Source: Desulfotignum sp. (GTDB taxonomy: Bacteria; Desulfobacterota; Desulfobacteria; Desulfobacterales; Desulfobacteraceae). Taken from it: a stretch of 14,927 nucleotides of DNA. The stretch spans positions 1-14,927 of the forward strand of contig JAABRW010000022.1 in NCBI GenBank assembly GCA_011390695.1, read 5' to 3'. The notes under the pieces were generated by a model that was not told the DNA's origin, ran no database searches, and saw nothing but the letters and a program-made list of their open reading frames with translations. Positions within the stretch are counted from its first letter, which is position 1. Each line of letters opens with the position of its first letter. A program made the translations under genes and the position numbers. Below, in pieces: positions 7,022-13,000 of this stretch.

Positions 7022-7588
7022 ATGAAGATTCTAACCTTACAGGGCAGTGCCCGGAAAAAAGGCAACACCGCAACTGTGCTTGGCTGGGTGGCAGAGGAAC
7101 TCTCCCGCCGAAACCATGAAATTACCGGTATCTACCTTCACGGAAAAAATCTGAACGGCTGCATGGGCTGTGCCAGGTGTAAAGAGGTTCCAGATGATGC
7201 GGGATGTGTGCAAAAAGATGATATTCCGGAAATTCTGGGCCGGATGGTGGCATCCGACCTGGTGATCTTTGCCTCTCCTTTATATTTCTGGGGAGTTTCA
7301 GCCCAGCTCAAAGCGGTTATCGACAGGACTTACAGCCTGTATACCCGGTTTCATGAACCAGACCATGCCTCTTTGCTGGAAGGCCGGCGCCAGGCACTGC
7401 TGGTAACCGGGGGTGGGGGCTGGGACAACAATGCCGAGGCAGCCTTTACCGCCTTTGGCCGGATACAGAAACCCCACAAAACCATCCATAGCGGGACACT
7501 GTACATAGGCAAATGCACCACCCCCGAAGCGATGGATGCATCCGTCCGGGAACAGGCAGCTGCATTTGCCCGGCAGATAACAACATAA
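7022..7588 (+). CDS. NADPH-dependent FMN reductase-type flavoprotein with iron-sulfur flavoprotein-like cysteine motif
   Basis: This is a 188-residue flavodoxin-fold protein. The FMN phosphate loop is GSARKKGNT (8-16), and SPLYFWGVSAQLKAVIDRTY (85-104) is the typical second flavin-side segment of the FMN_red family. Between them lie C47-x2-C50-x2-C53-x8-C62, close to the compact cysteine motif that holds the [4Fe-4S] cluster in archaeal and clostridial iron-sulfur flavoproteins. The last spacing is slightly longer than usual, so cluster binding is likely rather than certain. Such proteins pass electrons between ferredoxin-like donors and small acceptors. The start at 7022 is set by AGGAG at 7011-7015; an in-frame ATG at 7016 is too close to it. 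The MarR gene follows after 33 bases, so the two are probably co-transcribed. A role in keeping a corrinoid methyl-transfer system reduced is possible but is inference only. Confidence 0.87.
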   Translation: MKILTLQGSARKKGNTATVLGWVAEELSRRNHEITGIYLHGKNLNGCMGCARCKEVPDDAGCVQKDDIPEILGRMVASDLVIFASPLYFWGVSAQLKAVIDRTYSLYTRFHEPDHASLLEGRRQALLVTGGGGWDNNAEAAFTAFGRIQKPHKTIHSGTLYIGKCTTPEAMDASVREQAAAFARQITT

Positions 7589-7621
7589 CACAGATTACAC
7601 AGTAGATAAGGTTTTTTGCCC

Positions 7622-8134
7622 ATGGAAGAAAACATCAGCATGCGGATCATGATGCGGCTGCGGCAGATAATTCAGGAAATGTCCAGACATTCAAAGCAGC
7701 TTCAGGAAAAATACAAGATCACCCTGCCCCAGCTGATCTGCCTCAAAGAAGTTGCAGACCACGGCCCTATTGCTATTGGCGCCTTAACCCAGATAGTCTT
7801 TATCAACAACTCAACAGTCACCGGCATCATCGACCGTCTGGAAAGCCGCAAACTGGTTCAGCGGGTCAGGATCAGCAAGGACCGCAGACAGGTGCATGTG
7901 GAAATCACCCAGGCCGGTCTAAAATTTCTTGAGGATGCCCCCACCCCCATTCACCACAGATTCATGGAAAAACTCGAAAAAATGAAACCCAAGGATGTTT
8001 CCGTGCTTTTGTGGGGACTAGAGCTGCTGGTGGATATGCTGGGCCAGGCCGAGCTTGGTTCCGGTGCTCCCCAGCCGCCCAAGCATGTGATGCATCCGGA
8101 AGAAGACCTGGCAGATCCCAACGGGAATATTTAG
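7622..8134 (+). CDS. MarR-family transcriptional regulator, EctR/CosR-like
   Basis: This is a 170-residue winged-helix regulator. An N-terminal dimerisation helix (7-30) leads into the DNA-binding core. The recognition helix is NNSTVTGIIDRLESRKLV (62-79), followed by the wing RVRISKDRRQVHVEIT (81-96) with the D-R-R typical of MarR proteins. The C-terminal helix (111-141) completes the dimer interface, and a proline- and acid-rich tail (146-170) is extra. The wording of the core (TLPQLICLKEV, STVTGIIDRLESR) resembles EctR/CosR regulators, which control ectoine or glycine betaine genes; this resemblance is judged by eye. ATG 7622 has AAGG about 10 bases upstream; the TTG at 7616 is less likely. 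Its place between a flavoprotein gene and an MttB gene, with shared half-sites at both promoters, suggests control of both. Confidence 0.88.
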   Translation: MEENISMRIMMRLRQIIQEMSRHSKQLQEKYKITLPQLICLKEVADHGPIAIGALTQIVFINNSTVTGIIDRLESRKLVQRVRISKDRRQVHVEITQAGLKFLEDAPTPIHHRFMEKLEKMKPKDVSVLLWGLELLVDMLGQAELGSGAPQPPKHVMHPEEDLADPNGNI

Positions 8135-8150
8135 GCCCTGCATTTTTTTT
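8111..8150 (+). terminator. Probable intrinsic terminator after marR
   Basis: GCAG (8111-8114) can pair with CTGC (8138-8141), with TCCC/GGGA (8116-8119/8123-8126) inside, and eight T residues follow directly (8143-8150). The stem is weak and overlaps the end of the marR gene, but the long T-run right after it and the new promoter at 8160 support termination here. Confidence 0.4.
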
Positions 8151-8159
8151 AGATTTTTC

Positions 8160-8189
8160 TTGACAAAACAACTCCAGCAATAGTATTTA
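8160..8189 (+). promoter_or_regulatory. Sigma-70-type promoter of the mttB transcript
   Basis: A perfect -35 box TTGACA (8160-8165) is followed by TATTTA (8184-8189, spacing 18) or TAGTAT (8181-8186, spacing 15). Transcription would start near 8196, giving a leader of roughly 275 bases before the methyltransferase ATG. The -10 region lies inside an inverted repeat at 8184-8199. Confidence 0.5.
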
Positions 8190-8199
8190 TGTATAAATA
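8184..8199 (+). promoter_or_regulatory. Palindromic operator candidate TATTTAT-GT-ATAAATA
   Basis: Two exact 7-bp half-sites are separated by GT and overlap the -10 box and start of the mttB promoter. From memory, the operator reported for the MarR-type regulator EctR1 is also a pair of A/T-rich half-sites around a GT spacer. The nearby MarR protein is EctR/CosR-like, so this is its best candidate site and would give repression. The match was made by eye and not tested against chance. Confidence 0.45.
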
Positions 8200-8218
8200 T
8201 ATTTTGAGTACAAAATAT
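8199..8218 (+). repeat. Second inverted repeat in the mttB leader
   Basis: ATATTTTG (8199-8206) and CAAAATAT (8211-8218) are exact reverse complements around AGTA. The repeat directly abuts the operator candidate and would lie at the very 5' end of the transcript. It could be a second regulator site or a 5' stabilising stem. A separate 10-bp palindrome, TACCATGGTA, follows at 8232-8241. Confidence 0.4.
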
Positions 8219-8324
8219 TTTATTATGTAAATACCATGGTAATAAATTTCTAACAAAAAATTACTTTGTTCTGCAGCACCTGGCATTCCGCCCGGGTAAA
8301 TTTCATTTGCAGGCATTTTTTTGT

Positions 8325-8344
8325 CCGGCACCAGGGCCGGTTTT
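8325..8344 (+). promoter_or_regulatory. Terminator-like hairpin in the mttB leader
   Basis: CCGGC (8325-8329) pairs with GCCGG (8336-8340) around ACCAGG, and TTTT follows. The stem is short and the T-run is only four, so it would be a weak terminator or attenuator. It lies about 130 bases into the predicted mttB leader and just before a small ORF with a strong ribosome site. An attenuation role is possible; I did not recognise any known riboswitch around it. Confidence 0.3.
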
Positions 8345-8377
8345 CATAACGTAATTCAAAAAATAGGAGACAGCACC

Positions 8378-8460
8378 ATGAAAGATTTTTCATTATCGAA
8401 AATTTGACTGCCCTGCCTGATGACATGGAATCTGAAACAGCATTATCAAACCAAAAATAA
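8378..8460 (+). pseudogene. Small leader ORF broken by one base in a T-run
   Basis: ATG 8378 follows a strong ribosome site (AGGAG at 8366-8370) but gives only the nine-residue MKDFSLSKI before a TGA at 8405-8407. Adding one T to the five-T run at 8386-8390 would instead open a 27-codon frame that begins MKDFFIIEN, continues through NLTALPDDMESE, and ends ALSNQK at the TAA 8458-8460. That stop lies right before the GGGAG ribosome site of the methyltransferase gene. It may be a small acidic protein broken by mutation or a sequencing error, a site of slippage, or a true nine-residue leader peptide. No family is recognised. Confidence 0.4.
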
Positions 8461-8472
8461 GGGAGAAAACAT

Positions 8473-9903
8473 ATGTTACAGGATATAACCACCTTTCAGC
8501 CGCGGTTAAAGGTCTTTAATAAAAAACAGGCAATGGCCATTCACGATGCTGCCTTGAAAATTCTTGAAACCACAGGATTTCGCATGGAACATGAAGGGGT
8601 CCTTGAAATGCTGCTGGACAACGGATGCAGCATGGACAAGGATAACCGTGTTACCATGCCCGAAGCGTTGGTGGAAAATGCTGTCATGTCTGCCCCGAAA
8701 AAATTTGATATCTACGATCAGACCGGAAACCTGGCCATGCCCCTGGAAGGGGAAAATTTTTTCTTTGGCACCGGGTCTGATACGATTTTTACCATTGACC
8801 TTGAGACCGGTGAAAGAAGACGGCCTGTGCTGGCAGATACCGGCAATTTTGCCAGGCTTGTGGATGCGCTGCCCAATATGGATTTTTCCATGTCCATGGG
8901 AAATCCTGAAGATGTGGACATTGAAGAGATTTATGTCCAGGTTTTTGAGGAAATGGTCCGCAACAGCAACAAACCCATCTGTTTTATTGCCGACAGCGGC
9001 AAGGATATAAAACAGATATATGACATCGCCTGCGCTGTTGTGGGCGGAGAAAATCAGCTGCGCAAAAAACCATTTTTATTCAACTATTCCGAAGCCATAA
9101 GCCCGCTGCACTATCCGGAAAACGTCATGGAGAAACTGGTTTTCTGTGCCCAAAAAGAGATCCCCATCTGTCTGCCTTCAGGGTGCAATGCCGGGGGCGG
9201 GGGACCTGTGACCCTGGCCGGTGCCATGGCCCAGGGCATCGCTGAAAACCTGGTGGGCCTGGTGATACACCAGCTGACCCGCAAGGGTGCCCCGTTTTTG
9301 TTTGCCCCCAATGTTTCTGTTCTGGACATGAAACATACGGTGGTTTCCTATGGATGCACGGAATGGAGTCTTACCCAGGCTGCCTTTGCCGACATGCGCG
9401 ATGAACTCTACCAGATTCCTATCTGGTCTTTTGCCGGTTCAACCGATTCCAAGGTCATTGACGCCCAGGCAGGGGCCGAAGGCATGCTCTCCATTATCAC
9501 GGCCCTGTTGTCCCGGTGCAATGTCATCCATGATGTGGGATATATTGAATCGGGTCACACGTCCAGTCTGGAAATGGTGACCATGGCGGATGAAATGGTG
9601 GCCATGGCCAAATTTTTTGCCGAAGGCATCCCTGTTAACGAACAGACCCTGGCCCTGGATGTTATCGACCGGGTCAGCAAAAGTTCGGAAAATGCCATCT
9701 TTTTAAGTGACCCCCATACCTTTGCCCATTTCCGTACAGCCCATCTCATGCCGGAACTCATGGACAGATCCAGGTTTGAAAGCTGGGAAAAACAAGGCGA
9801 AACAGATCTGTTCACAAGATGCAATGAAAAGGCAAAGGCCCTGCTTTCTTCCCATGAAGTCCAGAAGACCTCCCGGGCAAAAGAAGCAGTGACAGCCCTG
9901 TAA
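8473..9903 (+). CDS. MttB-family (trimethylamine/quaternary amine) methyltransferase, non-pyrrolysine type
   Basis: This is a 476-residue member of the MttB (COG5598) family, TIM-barrel enzymes that move a methyl group from a methylated amine to the cobalt of a small corrinoid protein. The length equals that of glycine betaine:corrinoid methyltransferases such as MtgB. Typical segments are the N-terminal helix region AMAIHDAALKILETTGF (20-36), GENFFFGTGSD (93-103), PSGCNAGGGGPVTLAGAMAQG (235-255), FAGSTDSKVIDAQAGAEG (320-337) and the C-terminal HTFAHFRTAHLMPELMDR (415-432). True trimethylamine methyltransferase carries pyrrolysine (in-frame TAG) in the region around 320-334; here there is no in-frame stop, so the substrate is probably a quaternary amine or related compound. 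GGGAG (8461-8465), seven bases from the ATG, fixes the start. No corrinoid protein gene is in the window. Confidence 0.9.
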   Translation: MLQDITTFQPRLKVFNKKQAMAIHDAALKILETTGFRMEHEGVLEMLLDNGCSMDKDNRVTMPEALVENAVMSAPKKFDIYDQTGNLAMPLEGENFFFGTGSDTIFTIDLETGERRRPVLADTGNFARLVDALPNMDFSMSMGNPEDVDIEEIYVQVFEEMVRNSNKPICFIADSGKDIKQIYDIACAVVGGENQLRKKPFLFNYSEAISPLHYPENVMEKLVFCAQKEIPICLPSGCNAGGGGPVTLAGAMAQGIAENLVGLVIHQLTRKGAPFLFAPNVSVLDMKHTVVSYGCTEWSLTQAAFADMRDELYQIPIWSFAGSTDSKVIDAQAGAEGMLSIITALLSRCNVIHDVGYIESGHTSSLEMVTMADEMVAMAKFFAEGIPVNEQTLALDVIDRVSKSSENAIFLSDPHTFAHFRTAHLMPELMDRSRFESWEKQGETDLFTRCNEKAKALLSSHEVQKTSRAKEAVTAL

Positions 9904-9938
9904 TAAAAATAACAGTCAGCAGTCTCTTAAAGCCCCCC

Positions 9939-9991
9939 TGGTGCCCGAGATTACCGGTATTTTTCCGGTAGTTCCGGGCACCATTTATTTT
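9939..9991. terminator. Bidirectional intrinsic terminator between convergent genes
   Basis: TGGTGCCCG (9939-9947) pairs exactly with CGGGCACCA (9975-9983), and inside it TACCGG (9952-9957) pairs with CCGGTA (9965-9970), giving a long two-part stem. TTTATTTT follows on the + strand (9984-9991). It lies 36 bases after the methyltransferase stop and 23 bases after the stop of the convergent GlmS-like gene. The T-rich tail favours termination of the + transcript; it lacks a clear U-run for the - transcript. Confidence 0.75.
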
Positions 9992-10005
9992 GGATTACAG
10001 ACCTG

Positions 10006-13000
10006 TCACGTATTGCGGGTATCCAGAAATTTCATGGCCGCTCCCACCAGTCCCACTGCCACAGGCAGCAGATAATCGGATATGCTTCCGGCAACACTGG
10101 TATTATCAGCTATTCCAGGCACCAGAATAATATGGCTTAAGGGATATTTTTTCAGATTGGACAACCGGGCATCTCTGGAAAAAGCCTTCTGGGTCAGAAC
10201 AACTATGCGGGCACATCTGCTGCCGAAAGTAGCCAGTTCATCCAGGGCCGCATCAAACCGAGTTTCGCTGGTGGCGTCAATAATGATCAGGCAATCCTGG
10301 TCTGCATCATATCCGGGCTTGAGCACCGGCAGAAACCACTGCCCGTCAACCAGAAAGGGCAGAACCCCGTCCGGCGAAAACGGCATGAAGGTTTTTGATA
10401 AAAATTCATCCACAGAAGATCCCCCCAGATAACGGTTTTCCCATTTTTGGACCCGGGATTCTCCAAAATCGGCCACCATGTTTTTTCTGGAAACCAGTTT
10501 TACATATTTTTCATCCACCCGAAAATCCACCATTACCAGGTGGGAATAGGCGGAAACCCCGAAAGGATCGCTTTCTATGCCCCTGAATTTTTGTCCGCTG
10601 AAGTTGGTTTTCCATGGAATGCAGGTTCCCCGCATGCCGGTCAGAAACAACTGCTTTTTGTATACCTGATTTTCCTGGATGGCCATTTGCAGCTGCCCGT
10701 GCAGGCCGGCATCGGCCAAAATTGCCTGCACCATTGGCAGCATCAGCTTTAAATGGGCATCAAACAGCTTTGCCCGTCCGGGAAACCTGAAGGACGTTAT
10801 TCTGGAAAATAACTGAGACAAAGCCACATAAACATGCTCGTACCGGCAGAAAAGGCCGGGATTTTTCAAATAATATCCTTCATGGGAACCAGCAGATAAT
10901 TTATTTGATACCACCTCATTTACCGGTCCAATCCAGAGCAGATTTTCATGGGGGTAATGGAACACCTCGGATAACTTGTCTTCATCCGGTGTTTGTGAAG
11001 CAACGATGACCACCAGACTGTCTTCCGGGCTTATCCCCTTGAGTTTTTCAGCAAATTCCACCTGCATGGGTATTCCTAAGAAAGGTTCCCACAACCGGGC
11101 AAAATTCCTGCACCCGGCTTCGGCCTGTTTGTCCATGGGAACAAAAATCAGTATGCCGTCCTCTGCCAGGTGGGTAAAAATGATCCGGGACAAATTCTCA
11201 AGCCCGGTATCACTGGAAGGGGTGAAAACAGCTGAAAACGCATCTTTTTCGTGCAGGGCAGCTCCCAGCAGAACAAGATCCTGGTAATACCGCTTTTCAA
11301 TTGTGGTTTTGGCCAGATTGATCCAGCAAAGGGGCTCGGACCGCTGCACCCTGGGGTAGATGCCCAGTCCCAGGGCCTGGTGTTTTTGGTCCATATCATC
11401 CAGGATATCGAATAAGGACCAGTCCTGGCCGCTTTTTGTCCTGCCCGCAGTTACGGACTTGGCCATGTTTCTGGGCATTTCTCCGGCCAGTCTGCCCTGG
11501 GCAAGGCCAAAGTAAAATCCCAGTAAAAACAAAAACGGTAAATCCAGGAACGGCTGAAAATGATCCGGCACCTTGGGAAGCAAAATGACCTGGTCTGCCA
11601 GATTTTTGATTTCATCTTGTTCCCTGTTCGGGTAAGTGACGGCTATAAAGCGTGTATTCTGTCTGTGCAGGGCTGCCATGAACTGGACTGCCTCATCCAG
11701 ACGCTGCCGGTTGGTGGCAAGCACCAGTATAAAATCATCCTCAGCCATGGGAATGTCCAGAAACCGGTTCAGTTCGGAATAGTCAACCGCCGTTCCCATG
11801 GAGGTCCATGCATTGAGCTCCAGATTCATAGCCCCTATTTTGGCGGCGCCCACATCGTGAAATCCGTCAACGATATAATGAAGAACGGTTTTTGAACTGC
11901 ATCTGGTGGATTCCTGGCAAAAGGCTGTTACTGATTCATCGGCGAGCAGGGCCTCCAGATGGTGGGGCAGTTTGTGCAGTTCTTTGACCAGGTCTGCAAT
12001 AATGTTTTTTGCACCGGATACAGCTTCGCACACATACAGACAAAAAAGATCCAATATCAAAAGCATGCACAAGGCGCTCTTCAACGGTGCCACCGTGACC
12101 TCTTCCCCGCTGAGGACCGGGATGACCCCGACACTTTTGCGTACCACCAGGGCCATGTCGGAAAACGGCTTTTCCGTAATACCCACCATGAGAATATTCT
12201 GCTGTAGCAGCACAACGGCAAAATCGATCATATCCGAGGTGGTACCGGACCAGGAAACCATGATCACCAGGTCATGGTCCGGATTAATGGCGGTTTTTAC
12301 ATAGCTGATATCCTGGGGCGTGGTAACCACCAGATTGATGCCGGAAAAAAACGACTCCATGGTTTTTTCCACAATCTCCGACAGCAGATAGCTGAATCCG
12401 GTGCTCACCAGAATGATGCGGTTGAGGTTGGCCATATTGCTGCCGAAACGCCTTTCCAGGAGGCGGTGTCGGATATCAAACCGGGGCAGGGAATTGCCGG
12501 CGTCTGTATACCGGTGTAAAATATCTTCCATCAGACCAGGTGTTTCCAGCAGATGTTCTTCGTAAAAGGTTTTACCATATTCTTTTTGATATGATACAGG
12601 GGTGAGATATGTCTGTTCCGGCTGGATGTCGGTTCTGATCTTGCCGGAAAAATCCTGGAAATGCAGGTGGCGCATCACTGTATCTTTGCCGGCTTTGGTC
12701 TGGATCCGTGCAAAGATCTCCGGTTGGTCCAGAGAATAAATATCCACGAGAAACGGCTTGAGAAGGGTCTTTTTTTCCTGCCGGAACCAGTCATCCTGAC
12801 CGCCGGTATCTGTATCAAAAAAATCCGGCTCCACAATCATGGATTTTTTTGAATAGTTTTTCATCAGCTTCATCAGCTTGACCCCGGTGGACTGGATCAA
12901 TGTCTGGGGAAACAGTCCCAGGGCTGCATTGATATCCGACACCACCATAAAATCATGTGTTTCCCTGCGTTTGACAATATACACCGGCCGGTTGTGGGCT

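Noticed and set aside
6723..7073. A 116-codon minus-strand frame covering the intergenic element and the flavoprotein start.
   Set aside because: It runs through the strong plus-strand promoter and into the flavoprotein coding region, and its sequence is unlike any protein family I know.
8281..8320. TGGCATTCCGCCCGGG looked at first like a sigma-54 promoter.
   Set aside because: The downstream GC element of the -12 box (TTGC at the right spacing) is missing.
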